This document shows positions 23,015-34,601 of a DNA stretch of 64,000 nt, one piece after another. Origin of the DNA: Tridacna crocea (lineage: Eukaryota > Mollusca > Bivalvia > Cardiida > Cardiidae); assembly GCA_943736015.1 (NCBI GenBank), contig OX031071.1, positions 14,108,119-14,172,118 of the forward strand, written 5' to 3'. The notes below the pieces were generated by a model that saw only the letters and a program-made list of their open reading frames with translations, did no database searches and had not been told where the DNA came from. The position numbers and the translations under genes were made by a program. How positions within the stretch are numbered: the first letter of the stretch is position 1; the number at the start of each line of letters is the position of its first letter.

Positions 23015-24020
23015 ACATGTGCCATATTTAACTATCCTCGCATTATATTTCGATTTCTGCCCATCTAGATTACAGTCTGGTTTCTTTTCTTTGTGTATGC
23101 ATTTGACTTTTTTCTTAACTTTCAACTATTACGTTATGTTTGTATATATGTAGTCTATATAAGTTTTCTTCTTGAGGTGCCATTTTGTAACTTCCTGTGA
23201 TACAACTTAAGAAGCTATCTGTCAAATTTTGTTTAAAAGACCATTGTAAAAACAAGTGACATTACATGGAATCGTTATCTCAGACGACGTCAATTGTTTT
23301 ACCAAAAACGCTATCGCCTTTAATACGGTAGATAGGTGATGATCTGTCAGATCAATTGCATAATAAAGTTCAATTAACATAGAAACATATATTCTTGAAC
23401 AGTCAGTATAAAGTCATTGTTTATAAAAATATTTGCTGGAAAAGAGATGGAAATATCGTGCTTTGTCGAGGCAATATGAAAATTGGCTAAAATGGCCCTC
23501 CGTATTAATTTTAATGAACGATTTTTAAGTCCAGACGCACAAATTATCTTTTATCAAAAGTGTTACGTAAAATTACTCAAAAATTCAAATGAGAACATTT
23601 TGTCTGATTATTTTCTTCTCTAAAATTTTCATGATTTTTTTTTTTCTACCTGAATACACATTTTGAGTGCACCTTACTTCACAAACTATTATCTATCGGG
23701 AACTGTTTATATGTAAACTTCTATGAACCGACAGAAATGCCCCGTTTGTTTTTTCTTTTTTGTAATGGATTTCCGCTGGGCATTTTCGCCTGGTTGTAGA
23801 TATGTTTAGCATCTTACGTGGTTAACTTTCTCAAAACGAGCAATTCCTGCTTTTGTCACAAATTATTTGATCAGGGTGGCTCTGGGAAAAATGGGGAATC
23901 CAATGCATATCAGTGATGCATTGTACCAAGGGTGACATCACATAATTATGGATCAATGTGACGACTAAGACAGAATCCATTATTATACTGCCTCGAAATT
24001 GCTCGTGATCTGGTTGGATA
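23015..24020. other. Unassigned AT-rich sequence
   Basis: No exon, RNA gene or repeat boundary recognised. Confidence 0.35.
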
Positions 24021-24025
24021 ATATG

Positions 24026-24425
24026 CACACTGATCAACGTGAGCCGCGGACACCATGTGTTCCCGGTACACCAGATCGAATTTTCCATGGAAGAATCGGA
24101 GGTGGTGTAAGTATTTTCATTTTTATGGACCTGATTAACCTAGATAGAAATGTTGATTTACAGCAATGTCAAGACGAATGACTGATCTGTTTACACACAT
24201 ACTAGGGAATAATAATACCATCATATAAGCAAGCGGGGTCTTATTGTTTTGAAGTTTGTTGCCGATTTTCGGACAAAATCCCCTAACAATTGTTCATTTT
24301 ACAAGTTTGTATGATAAGATAAATGTATTCCCTAAAGGAACACAAAATTTCACCTAGAAATGTCCATCAAAAGCGAAGATATACGTTTTTGAATGGATCT
24401 GGGTAGAGGAAAATATGCTAACAAG
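24026..24425 (+). repeat. Inverted duplication, left arm
   Basis: About 400 bp that recurs in reverse orientation at 25030-25425 with roughly 95% identity by eye. The arm opens with an open segment (TDQREPRTPCVPGTPDR..FHGR) followed by a donor-like gtaagtat at 24096; the same peptide is read from the other arm on the minus strand. It may be a duplicated exon-plus-intron piece or simply the end of a large TIR element. Confidence 0.75.
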
Positions 24426-24785
24426 ACACCATTTTCATTTTCAGAGTATGTACATGGACACCAGATCAGAAAAAGCTTGTGGTAACTGGACACCAACCTT
24501 TAAATCATCAATATTTCTGCCAAAAACTCGATGCATGGGCCGTATACGAAGACTATTTTTGTAAACATTATGTAACTATGGTCCATTACCCGATAAAGAG
24601 CATGTTCAACGCAATTTCATTACTTGTAGCACAAGTTTGCTTTTTTGAAATATTTGCAATGTTACGGCAATTTACGAAGTAGACCTACGATGCTTGATCA
24701 CAATTGACCGGTCATTGCCTCAAATGTTGGTGCAAGACATGTTCTTTTTTTTTACAGCGTTTCAGGTTTATGAATGGCGTATTAA

Positions 24786-24860
24786 CCCATTACCACGCAA
24801 TCACGAGCTTTAATGTCCCTGGAAAAGATGGCTTCGAAAAACATTGTCTATAAAGAAAAA
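24786..24860 (-). mobile_element. TTAA MITE (family 1), truncated
   Basis: TTAA (24782-24785), then CCCATTACCACGCAATC and the first third of the family; the hairpin and right end are missing. Confidence 0.55.
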
Positions 24861-24929
24861 CCCCTATTAACTAATACAGAGTGTACATTATTTACCACAT
24901 TTGACCTGATTCTTAGTTTAAATAATTTT

Positions 24930-25041
24930 CAAATCCGCTTGGCCAAGAAATAAACGCGTAGACGAACAAACGCACGCATGCAAATGTACGAAGGGTAGAA
25001 CGCCATTCAAAGAGCCCGCTGGCAGTTGGCCAAGCGGATTT
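24930..25041. repeat. Short inverted-repeat element between the duplicated arms
   Basis: 'aatccgcttggccaag' (24932-24947) and 'cttggccaagcggatt' type sequence (complement, 25026-25041) bracket about 80 bp with 'acgcacgcatgc'. Likely a small foldback element. Confidence 0.45.
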
Positions 25042-25425
25042 TCCTCTACCCAGGTCCATTCAAAAACGTATATCTTCGCTTTGGATGGACATTTCTAAGT
25101 GAAATTTTGTGTTCCTTTAGGGAATACATTTATCTTATCATACAAACTTGTAAAATGAACAATGGTTAGGGGATTTTGTCCGAAAATCGGCAACAAACTT
25201 CAAAACAATAAGACCCCGCTTGCTTATATGATGGTATTATTATTCCCTAGTATGTGTGTAAACAAATCAATCATTTGTCTTGACATTGCTGTAAATCAAC
25301 ATTTCTATCTAGGTTAATCAGGTCCACAAAAATGAAAATACTTACACCACCTCCGGTTCTTCCATGGAAAAATCGATCTGGTGTACCGAGAACACATGGT
25401 GTCCGTGGCTCACGTTGATCAGTGT
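25030..25425 (-). repeat. Inverted duplication, right arm
   Basis: Reverse counterpart of 24026-24425; see that entry. The open segment here reads TDQREPRTPCVLGTPDR on the minus strand, with four residue differences over about 25 codons. Confidence 0.75.
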
Positions 25426-25439
25426 GATATGCCTCGAAC

Positions 25440-25885
25440 ATATATGTCATGTACGCAGGCATTACCAACGTAAAAATAGTTTCCCTTTCGGGAGTCCCGT
25501 ATACCTGACTACACTTTCAACACAACAGCCAAAATATCGGCGTCGATCAAGATTATGCGCGAAATTGTACGTTTACATCGTATTACCGAGGTTTCGCTGA
25601 CGTCACTTCCGAGTGACGCCATTGTTCATTGAATTGGGACAGTCAGAAGGGAAATTCTACTTTGTCAGCGTACTCAAGTTTTAAACAGAAAAAAAAGAGG
25701 TAAAATTTGCTGAACAAACGTTTAAATGGTAAATCTTTGATGATAAATTCGTTTTACGGTCAGGTGGCAGGGGAATTGGAAACTTGTTCACGGAGTGGTG
25801 AATCATGTCGCCCCGAGCCATCGGCGAGGTGACTTGATTCACCACAGCCGTGAACAAGTTTTCAAGTCCCCTGCCACCTGACCGT
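25440..25885 (+). mobile_element. Dispersed repeat ending in a foldback
   Basis: Related to 590-980. The right part is a long imperfect hairpin: 'cggtcaggtggcaggggaa' (25757) and 'ccctgccacctgaccg' (25868) are complementary arms of about 58 bp around 'gagccatcggcga'. Confidence 0.6.
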
Positions 25886-26283
25886 GCAACTAATATTCTA
25901 AATATTTATCATGGCTTTCTTAATGTGTTTCTGTTTGATACATTCGAATTACTGCCATGTCTTGAAATTATGTTGGATATCTTCATCTGGATAAAGAGTA
26001 CAGGTTTCTAAACATTGAGGTCGTTGAAATGGAATTCATCTCAAAAAAGAAATGCAGATAATATGTGAGGATACACCTCGATAAGAAAGATCATAAACAA
26101 TTAAATTTAAGGAATAAATAAACCTCTGCGATAAGGAAGGCGTAAAAATATCGTAAATATCGTTCTAACTAGCCTCGATACAGGCAGGAAAATGCTACGA
26201 GTATCAAGATTTTATAGATTGCATTGCGTACAATGTAAGGCTGAAGGGTAGCTGCTCCTTTCTGACAGTGTATTAATGTTCTG
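25886..26283. other. Unassigned AT-rich sequence
   Basis: Nothing recognised. Confidence 0.35.
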
Positions 26284-26536
26284 CAACATGCTAAAAGGGG
26301 CATTCGGACATTTGCGTGGAGTGTCGGTTGTGATCAGCCTGCGAAGTCCGCGCGCACTAATCCGAAGAGACACCTTCCGTTTTTGGGTTATTTTCTGTTT
26401 TCGCAAGTCTAATGTTGGACAAAATCTTACTAGTGCAGTCGTGAAGTGCCATCTCGGATTAGCCTGCGCGGATTGCGCAGGCTGATCCGAGACGACACTT
26501 TACGCAAATGTCCGAATGGCACCTTTTGGCGTGTTG
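26284..26536. mobile_element. CAACACG-type MITE, complete
   Basis: About 253 bp. Ends 'caacatgctaaaaggggca' and 'tgccttttggcgtgttg'-like; inner arms 'cggacatttgcg' and 'cgcaaatgtccg'; a second stem 'cctgcgcggattgcgcagg' near the right. No coding capacity. Confidence 0.75.
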
Positions 26537-26764
26537 AAAGCCAAATATAGATCAAGCTGCAGACAATATTTGCTGCACGAGACGGTAGTATACTTTCCTT
26601 TTAGACATCTTTGAAACTGGTACATTACTGTATTTAGATTTTTACTCTAATCTAGAAGTTTTCATTTGATTTATTCAACGATTCAATTTTATATCTTTCA
26701 AAACTACGCAAACAGCTCCTCCGTTTAAAGGTCTGAGCATTACCTTTCTCAATATATTTATTAA

Positions 26765-26952
26765 CCCTTAGGCAGCTTATCGCGCGGAAAGATCATGATC
26801 AAGATCAGAGTGCACAGAACATGCAGTTTGATCTTGGATCTACATTGTCCGGTAAGGAAATATTATTCCTTATTACATAACCTTGAAGTAACAATATTTG
26901 ATTTTTACCATCGACTTGAAAATTTCATTAAAGTTATTTGGCTGGATAAAGG
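26765..26952 (+). mobile_element. TTAA MITE (family 2)
   Basis: TTAA at 26761-26764 and 26953-26956; begins CCCTTAGGCAGC and ends GGATAAAGG. Contains the stem 'gatcagagtgcac..' against 'gtttgatcttggatctac'. CCC...GG ends with a TTAA target again point to a piggyBac-type family distinct from family 1. Confidence 0.65.
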
Positions 26953-26956
26953 TTAA

Positions 26957-27440
26957 ACAGACATCCAACGCTTCCTAATGGGAATAATGATTTATCTTTT
27001 TTATCTTTTTATATACATCCGACCATTCAATTATACTGTACCAGATGAACTCATTTGCATATAGATAAAGGGAGACAATGTCATCGAGTGTATTTACAGA
27101 ATCATTTGATACTCAAATGATCAAATGATCAAAACGCATAATCATTTCATGAATGTCCCATCAGTCTTTGGAAGGTAAGCACGCCTCAGTGAGCCTTTCC
27201 AGACACTCAGAACTCGGTATCTGATCCTAGATCTGCGCTTTTTGAAAGTAGATTTTTGTGCGAAAAAAAAAAAAAAAATACTTTGAAATAGGCAAATTTG
27301 ATAATGAAATTTCTGTTTGTCTAATGTAACGGTTAAGGTTGACATGAAGTAAAATAATATATCTTTTACTAGAATTATGCGGTCATAAATTCACGGTATT
27401 GGATTGAAGCCGATGTAGTATGTAAAGAACGTGCAACCAG
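26957..27440. other. Unassigned AT-rich sequence
   Basis: A run of 16 A at 27264-27279 and AT-rich DNA; no exon recognised. Confidence 0.35.
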
Positions 27441-27617
27441 ATCTTTACCAGACGATGCAGTTTTAGACTGGTCCAAGTTGATGAACGTAACCCAAAAATT
27501 GAATTTGTTTCCAGCTGGGTAGAAAACATTGTGGGAGAAGGAGAAAATGCATTCCTACAATGTTTTCAAAAGGCTTCAATGTCTTGTTCTTAAAAACCAA
27601 GGATTGTTTGGCAAGGC
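27441..27617 (+). mobile_element. TTAA MITE (family 1), internally shortened
   Basis: 'ctttaccagacg', 'ttagactggtcc', 'agaaaacattgtgggag' and 'ggattgtttggcaaggc' then TTAA (27618-27621). The second half of the central palindrome is partly deleted. Confidence 0.65.
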
Positions 27618-27621
27618 TTAA

Positions 27622-27821
27622 CCCCTTTTCAGATAATGAGAAAAGTAAATTGAAAATATTTTTCGAAAGAGAAAAAATACTGCTTACCAGCATTATCTCA
27701 TTTTTCCACAACATTTTCTATTCTTACAGAGACAGAAATCATATACTGATCTACTTTTAATGTGTTGTCTACAAATGCTTTAAATTTAGTGGAGTATAGA
27801 AATTTATCGTTTGGTAAAGTG
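27622..27821 (-). mobile_element. TTAA MITE (family 1), tail-to-head with the previous copy
   Basis: Shares TTAA (27618-27621) with the copy on its left and ends 'gtttggtaaagt' before gtta. Contains 'actgcttaccagcatt' and 'gtctacaaatgctttaaat'. Confidence 0.6.
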
Positions 27822-27989
27822 TTACCTAAAGCTGTAAAACAAAATATTACTCGTTATGAGTAATTTATTCTTTATTATTTTGAGTTTTTTTTTCAAGATG
27901 ATGTCTACTAATTGTCGCCAAAAAAGTTCCATGTAGGGGGTAAAGCGTTGTATTGAAAATTATTTTCGAAATTGATCTATCATTAACCA

Positions 27990-28109
27990 GTTTTATCACG
28001 AATAGTTTCTGTCCAATAAATTTCTTATTTTTTCTCTTTCTTTTTCAGGGTTTTATCACGAATAGTTTCTGTCCAATAAATTTCTTATTTTTTCTCTTTC
28101 TTTTTCAGG
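27990..28109 (+). repeat. Exact 60-bp tandem duplication with a splice-acceptor-like tract
   Basis: Two identical 60-bp copies (27990-28049 and 28050-28109), each ending in 'ttctctttctttttcagg'. The second copy is followed by GTAATGAG. No mismatch between copies, so the duplication is recent or conserved. Confidence 0.9.
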
Positions 28110-28327
28110 TAATGAGATACAGGTTTACGTTTCTATGGAAACACTTTATAATAACAACCCTGTTTTTCCAGGTGTGCAGAGGAAAGATCTATAGTTTTTC
28201 GCTTTAATTATATTTATATAAAGGTTTGTATTTGAACCGACACACGCTCACGTAAATTACTTCAGAAACAAACTTCCGGTCCCCAGTTACAAAACTGAAA
28301 AGAAAAACACTGAGTTTATAGGTCTTG

Positions 28328-28577
28328 CAACACGAGAAAAGGGGTATTCGGACATTTGCATAAAGTGTCATCTCGGATCAGCCTACGCAGTCCGCCCAGG
28401 CTGATCGGAAACGATAATTTTATATTTTCATGTAATTTTCTGTTTTGCGCAAGTCTACTGTAGCACGAAATCTAATGTAGTCGTAAAGTGCCATCTTGGA
28501 TTAGCCTGCTCAGACTGCCAAGGCTGATCCGAGACGACACTTTTCGCAAATGACTGAATTTCCCTTTTCGCGTGTTT
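28328..28577. mobile_element. CAACACG-type MITE
   Basis: Ends 'caacacgagaaaaggggta' and 'cccttttcgcgtgttt'; same inner arrangement as 26284-26536 including 'cgcaagtctactg' in the middle. Confidence 0.7.
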
Positions 28578-28654
28578 CAGGGCATATGGATGCAGCATGT
28601 CACCTTTCTTGATTTTTTTCTGGGCAGTGACAGGGAAAGGAAGTCAACAGCATA

Positions 28655-28790
28655 ATTCCGTCTGCGCATATCATATTCCTCGAAGATTCGACCTTTCTGC
28701 TATGACGCATCACTTCCCCCCATTTCGGGGGGTATTGTAGTAATACGCGCTATAAAGTAGCAATGGAGAAAATGGCTTTTATCAATACGT
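28655..28790 (+). repeat. Dispersed repeat, related to 22568-22730
   Basis: Shares 'cgaagattcgacc', 'tatgacgcatcac', 'gtattgtagtaatacgcgc' and 'taaagtagcaatgg' with the earlier copy. Confidence 0.5.
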
Positions 28791-28940
28791 TTGAGGTGAA
28801 ATCATGCCTATTTTAGCTCCAGATTTATCTAAACTGCTAGTATTAGCTGAATGAATAGCACCTGGTACCGTTTTATTGAGTAAACGTGTATTTTAGTTAC
28901 TAATTCCAGTTAACGGCTGTCGCGTAGAAAAGTACCCAGA

Positions 28941-29095
28941 ATGCCAAAATTAGATAGATGTGTGTTTGATCTAGCGGGAGATAATGGCATAATTCGAATT
29001 AATTATTTAAGAAATTACCCCGTGTTTTATGACCCCAAAGAAGAAGGTTGTCGAAAACGTCGAAGGGAATCGAAAATAAATGCTGGTAGAACTTT
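28941..29095 (+). other. Open segment with protein-like start, unknown
   Basis: ATG at 28941 opens a frame reading MPKLDRCVFDLAGDNG and later NYPVFYDPKEEGC..KRRR. Composition is protein-like up to about codon 52 but the frame then runs into the family-2 MITE at 29144. No donor is convincing and I recognise no family; it may be chance. Confidence 0.2.
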
Positions 29096-29143
29096 ATCTA
29101 CATTTTTAACCACCATCTCAACCCCTTCCCTCCTCCCCGTTAA

Positions 29144-29351
29144 TCCTTTTTGCTGCTTAGCGCGACTCACTGACCTTTTGCGGAGAGTATAGATCAAAAT
29201 CAGACAGCACAGAACATGCAGTCTGATCTTCGATCTACACTGTCCGATAAAGAAGTATTATTTTCTCCAAAAAATAAGTTTGAAATGATATTAATTCGGT
29301 TTTTACTATCGACTTGAGAACTTTATTAGATCTAATTTAGCAGGATAAGGG
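29144..29351 (+). mobile_element. TTAA MITE (family 2)
   Basis: TTAA at 29140-29143, then 'tcctttttgctgcttagcgc', the stem 'atcagacagcacagaac'/'gcagtctgatcttcgatc' and the end 'gcaggataaggg'. The right TTAA is mutated to TTCG. Confidence 0.6.
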
Positions 29352-29559
29352 TTCGAGCATCATTTTTTAACAAGTAAGTGGGTTGTTTAGTAAGTAGAAC
29401 CTGTGTCTGTGACTAATTAGGCGAGTAAGTAGGTAGAAACATGTATGTAAAGAAAAAGGGTAGTCGGTAAGTCGCCCGGTTAGTTGTTTGGTCGATAGAT
29501 TGGGCAGAGTCTCTCTTCAAGTCAGTAAGTTTGTCTGTAGATCTTTCATCCTGTTGGTC

Positions 29560-30450
29560 GGATAGTAAAAGGGTCAGCCTATCGTTCATCCAGTTGGTCG
29601 GATAGTCAATGGATCAGTTGATCGTTCATCCAGTTGCTCGGATAGTCAATGGGTGAGCCAATCGTTCATATAGTTGTTCGACTAGTCAATGGGTCAGTCC
29701 ATCGTTCCTCCAGTAGTTCGGAGTCAATGGGTCAGATAAATCGTTCATCTGGTTGGTCAAATAGTCAACGGATCATTCATCCAGTAGGTCTGATAGACAA
29801 TGGGTCCGCCGACCCTTCATGCATTTGGACGACTAGTCAATGGGTCAGTCCATCCTTCATCCAGTAGGTAGGAGTCAATGGGTCAGTGAATTGTTCAACT
29901 AGTTAGTCGAACAGTCAAAGGGTCAGTCAGTCAGTCATCCAATTGGACCAATAGACAATGAGTCCGCTGATCGTTCATCCAGTTGGTTGAATACTCAATA
30001 GTCAATGGGTCAGTCGATTGTTCATCCAGTTTGTCGAATGGTCAATGGGCTAGTTTATCGTCATCTAGTTGGTCGATCGTCAATCTAGTTGGTTGAATAG
30101 TCAATGGGTCGGTCGGTCGTTCATCCAGTTGGTCAGACAGTCAATGGGTCGGTCGGTAGTTCAACCAGTAGGTTGGATAGTCAATGGGTCGGTCGATCGT
30201 CCTTCGTGGAGGTCGGATAGTCAATGGGTCAGTCGGTCATTCATCCAGTTGGTCGGATAGTCAATGGGTCAGTCTCATTCATCCAGTTGGTCGAATAGTC
30301 AATTGATCAGTCGATCATCCATCCATTCTGTCAGTCATTCATCCAGTTAGTCGGATAGTCGAAGGGTCAGTCGATCATTCTTCCAGTTCTTCGGATAGTC
30401 AATGGGTGAGTCGACAATTCATCCATTTGTTCAAATAGTCAATGGGTTAG
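29560..30450 (+). repeat. 40-bp minisatellite, about 22 units
   Basis: Unit approximates gatagtcaatgggtcagtcg + atcgttcatccagttggtcg. Units vary by short indels, so the period drifts between about 35 and 45 bp. Open frames inside simply follow the repeat. Confidence 0.85.
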
Positions 30451-30920
30451 TCTGCAGTCAGTCATTCGGTAAGCTGGTCAGTCAGTATGTCAGTCTTTTA
30501 GAGAGCCATTTTAAGAATGAATGAGAGATAAGTCAATCGATAGGTCATTTAAAAATGGGGTCAATTAGTCATAGAGTCTGCCAGTCATTGATATGAAGAA
30601 TAATTCAGTCACTACGTTACTCATTCAGTGACCTATTCCTACAGATGTTGGTCAGTTGGTCCATCCGTCCATCAGTAGAACAATTGCAAATTCTACCTCT
30701 CTGTCTGCCTCTCTGTTTGTCTATCTGTCTCTCTAATCTTCATAATAGAAGTAATTTTGCCGATACTGCCTCCGTTTATATCTGTTGTTTTTTGTACAAA
30801 TAAACCGCATCAGGATTTTGACAGCTGTCAAATTTTTTCATGGACTCCAAAAATAGTGCATGTTTGATACTAATTATTGCGAGTTTTAAACGCCTGATTG
30901 ACAAATACCACCAGAAAACT
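30451..30920. other. Degenerate edge of the minisatellite and AT-rich DNA
   Basis: Further 'cagtcagt' and 'ctgtctgcctctctg' low-complexity stretches; no gene. Confidence 0.4.
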
Positions 30921-30924
30921 CTCT

Positions 30925-31055
30925 TTAACACTTTACCAAACATTCAAAAAGTTATAACCCTTGGATAGGGAAGACTTGAAAATTTTGCAGGAAAAGAAAA
31001 AAAAATCTGGTAACCAGCATTTTTCCTTTTCCCACAATATTTTCCACTACACGAA
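30925..31055 (+). mobile_element. TTAA MITE (family 1), truncated
   Basis: 'actttaccaaac' at the left and 'ctggtaaccagcat'..'ttcccacaatattttcc' at the centre; the interior is deleted and the right end is absent. Confidence 0.5.
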
Positions 31056-32940
31056 CGATAACTGCATTTCAGCCATCATCATTGAGTCACGTGCAGGAAA
31101 GTTAAATCTATCAATCAAAACGAATCTCAGATGTTCTCGTTCAATAACAGGTTTATTAAAACAGTTTATGTTTTCTTGAAAGTTGGTATTTTTTATATCT
31201 TAGTATGTTGTATTTGTAATGAGCTTTTTTTGTCTAGGATTTAAAATTAGGGTAATTGAAGACAAGCTTGAAAATACAATTTAGAAGTATTGCGTCTCTC
31301 GACGTCAAAATCTTTAAGGTGGTACCATTTTCATGGAAAACAGCTATTTGCACTATAATTTTATCCTAAAAAGGTTGCTACGATTGAAAGTGAATATTAT
31401 TGTACTACTTTGACCGAGCCACTTTTTCCATGTTTTCCTTCTAAGAATTATCAATCATAAATATAGGGACACTCTTTTCTCCTTACAAAATGAAATAATA
31501 ATTACCCCCCTTTTTTGAAAAATAACAAAATATCAACAAATAATTTCAAATGAATTACTGGTCGGTTAGAAATGTGCAAAAATATTTTATCAATATACAT
31601 CCTTATTTATCAACTAATAAGAAATTTCATTTCATCTTGCGCTAGAAACGTTAGGATGGTAATACCTTAAGTGCTGTAACCTCAGATGGTCAAGTACCTA
31701 AGTACTTTGATTTCGAGCGTTTTAAATGTTCTGATCTTGGTCTAAGTGACACTAGATTATCTATATAAACGAACAGTCATGGCCATGGCTTAGAAGCCTT
31801 GTCTTTAAAGACTGAAGTCTTAAAGACTGAATATGGGGATTGGAAAACAGGTATTTATGTTACGTTGGACACTAGTCATAGTTTCGACGATGCTAAATTG
31901 TGATAGTAGTCGATCCCTAGAGAGAATATTAGGCAAAATATTAGGCAGAGTGCTATTAAAAGAAACTTCACTACTGCATGGCCATGTGCACTTGCCGCGG
32001 CGATAAAACTAAAATGCTCCTAAACACTGCTATACAAAGAAACAAACCTGTAACATTAGAATTCGTGCCACTCTTTCGCTAAGGCTTGTTGGCATATCTC
32101 ATTGTCAATGAAATGCGTCCATCTTGTGCAGTCGTAGTATGATGACGTCATATCTGATGGTTCCTTACAGATAAACGGAGCTCGCAATTTGCAACACTCA
32201 TCCCGTTATGTACACCCTAAATAAAATTTTACCTTTTAGCTTCATGCACACCTTTTTATGACCAATAGGAGAAAAACTTAGCCTAAAGCAATCTTGTGAA
32301 AAACGGATAAATTGTCGGTAACCATCGTTTTCTCCTTTTGAAAAGCCTTAAAACATTTGGAAAAACCGTTTAAAATCATCATATTAAACACATACAAAGT
32401 TCTTTTAGGAGGGTATTTAGATTTTTCATATCTTAACCAAATTAGAAATTATATTGATCACTGAAATCTATGGAAAAAATACAAATCATCAATAATTAGG
32501 AATCATAAAATTACAAAAAAAATGTTCCGTTAAAAGGCTACGTAGTCTCTTAAGGTATTTTTAGAGTTTGCACCAGAAATGAACAAAAGCATTGTGGGGA
32601 TGTGAAGTGATTGGCACGTGACTTATGACACCTAAATTCCTTAACTTAACAATTATGTAATTATTTTCCATAATGTCTTCTTCGGACGCTATGTTTGAAG
32701 CTTCGTCTGTTTATATCCAGTATGTAAATGAGCGAGTTGCTCATGTGAAAATAGACCGTGTTTCCCATCGGTGTCGACCTGGGCCATAGTTAATCCTTTA
32801 TTTCTTCTGATGTCGGATGGTTTTCGACTACTTGAGTTTTATAAATGAAAGTTAAAATGCCTTGGGAGTATCAGGACGACTTTTTGTATTTTTGTAAATT
32901 TTTTGTCTCAAAATCTAGAGGCTACTATAGGAATTGATTA
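31056..32940. other. Long stretch without recognised genes
   Basis: AT-rich. A worn family-1 MITE core is visible at 32283-32345 ('ggtaaccatcgttttctcc'). No splice-bounded exon was recognised. Confidence 0.4.
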
Positions 32941-32941
32941 A

Positions 32942-33170
32942 GGATCAGCAATAGCTTGAATGACTTTATCATGTGTTTTCGTCTAAAATGCCTGTATTTT
33001 GGACAGCAAAGCAAAAAATGGTATTCATCCTCAACAACTGGTGAAGAGCAAGTTTTACAATGTCTATTATCTCTTTGTGTACCATTCAATCGTCCGGTTT
33101 CAATTTCTAGTATATAAGAACAAAGCTTAAAACTTGCAAATATTTTTAACCTTCTTTTTGTTTTTTAAAC
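32942..33170 (-). pseudogene. LINE C-terminal fragment (non-LTR retrotransposon)
   Basis: The minus strand encodes, in one frame, CSYILEIETGRLNGTQRD, then RHCKTCSSPVVEDEYHFLL and CCPKYRHFRRKH. The pattern R..R.C..C....VEDE.HFLL.CP.Y...R is the cysteine/histidine-rich C-terminal segment found after the reverse transcriptase in many LINE ORF2 proteins. Upstream the frame changes near 33170 (RRLKIFASFKL may be continuous, then lost). No 3' tail or target duplication is resolved; the satellite element begins at 33234. It may be from the same family as the LINE at 57.6-61.1 kb, which lacks this part. Confidence 0.75.
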
Positions 33171-33233
33171 TGTCAAGGTAAAAGTTCAATAACATTTGTT
33201 TGTACAATCTACAATAGTAAATAAGCTTACAGC

Positions 33234-34209
33234 GGGTCCGTGAAGAATGTCTCAACGCTCAGTAATCGACTTTCAGTTCAACTCCAGCCTTGTTGAACCA
33301 GCTCCACAGTCCAGTTCACCAGTAAAAAATACATATACATGTCAAAATCAAAGTCCGTTGAGCCAGCAACACTACTAGATCCATGTCCGTTGAGCCAGCC
33401 CGACGTTCCAGCTCAACAGTAAAAATACTTATATACATTTGATTCGATCAATGCCCGTTGAGCCAGCTCGACATTCCAGCTCAACCGCCAGCTCAGCAGC
33501 AAAACTACATATATATGTAAGAATCAAAGTCCATATGCCTCGATCAATGTCCGTTAAGCCAACTTGACATTCCAGCTCAACCGCCAGCTCAACAGTAAAT
33601 ATACTTATAAATATGCTTCGATCAATGTCCGTTGAGCCAGCTCGACATTCCAGCTCAACTTCAAGCTCAACAGTAAAAATACTTATACATATGTTTCGAT
33701 CAATGTCCGTTGAGCCAGCTCGACATTCCATCTCAACGGCCAGCTCAACAGCAAAAATACATATACATGTCAAAATCAAAGTGCGTTGAGCCAGCCCGAC
33801 ATTCTTGTTTAACAGCCAGCTCAATAGTCAAGTACTTATACATATGCTTCGATCAATGTCCGTTGAGCCTGCTCGACATTCCAGCTCAACCTCCAGCTCA
33901 ACAGCAAAAATAAATATATATGTCAAAATCAAAGTGCGTCGAGACGGCCCGACATTCCAGTTCAACCACCAGCTCAAAAGCAAAACTATATATATATATG
34001 TCAAAATCAAAGTCCATATGCTTCAATCAATGTCCTATGAGCAAGTTTGACATTCCAGCTCAACCGCCAGCTCAACACTAAAAATACGTATACATATCTT
34101 TCGATCAACATCCGTTGAGCCAGCTCGACATTCCAGCTCAACAGCAAAAAATACATATATATGTCAAAATCAAAGTATATTGAGCCAGGTTGACATTCCA
34201 GCTCACCAG

Positions 34210-34247
<38 letters not shown>
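33234..34247 (+). mobile_element. One-ended copy of the satellite element
   Basis: Begins GGGTCCGTGAAG with 'cagtaatcgactttcag', the same terminus as at 1739, then about 13 satellite units of the 76/78-bp type, all in one orientation. There is no inverted arm or second terminus; the array ends in (AT)n at 34210-34247. Confidence 0.75.
34210..34247. repeat. (AT)n microsatellite at the satellite edge
   Basis: Pure AT dinucleotide run that starts exactly where a satellite unit would read 'acatatatatgtc'. Confidence 0.9.
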
Positions 34248-34248
<1 letters not shown>

Positions 34249-34254
34249 TTCTAA

Positions 34255-34480
34255 CAGGCGTATTGTGGGTCATTTCGTCAAATTCTGACTCACGTTGTGG
34301 GTAATCTTGGTGGTTTGTGGGTCATCAATATTTTGACCCATAAAACGCCGGCAATCTGGAAGCAGAATTTTATTGCAAATAGCATGATTCGAATGTTTAC
34401 GAAAAAAATCATTTTCGTGACCCACAAGTATATATAATAAAATGACCCACAAGGTACAATCTATTTTTGGAACACGCTCA
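34255..34480. repeat. Element with gtgggtca/tgacccac motifs
   Basis: 'attgtgggtcat' at 34263 and 'aatgacccacaa' at 34440 form inverted edges; the interior has 'gtttgtgggtcatcaatatt' and 'ttgacccataaaacgcc', the same unit as the 30-bp minisatellite at 50.2-50.9 kb. Confidence 0.5.
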
Positions 34481-34601
34481 TAGCACAGCCTCTGTGCGAG
34501 TAATTCGTATTTTTTGAGACTGCCCACAACGTTATTTATATATCTACTCGATGACCCTGAAGTACGGGTTGACGTTGACGCATTGCATTGTTGGAAACAA
34601 A

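Noticed and set aside
29649-30260. Open frames with repeated QWVG/SFIQLVG peptides.
   Set aside because: Translation of the 40-bp minisatellite; the period is not a multiple of three and frames change by indels.
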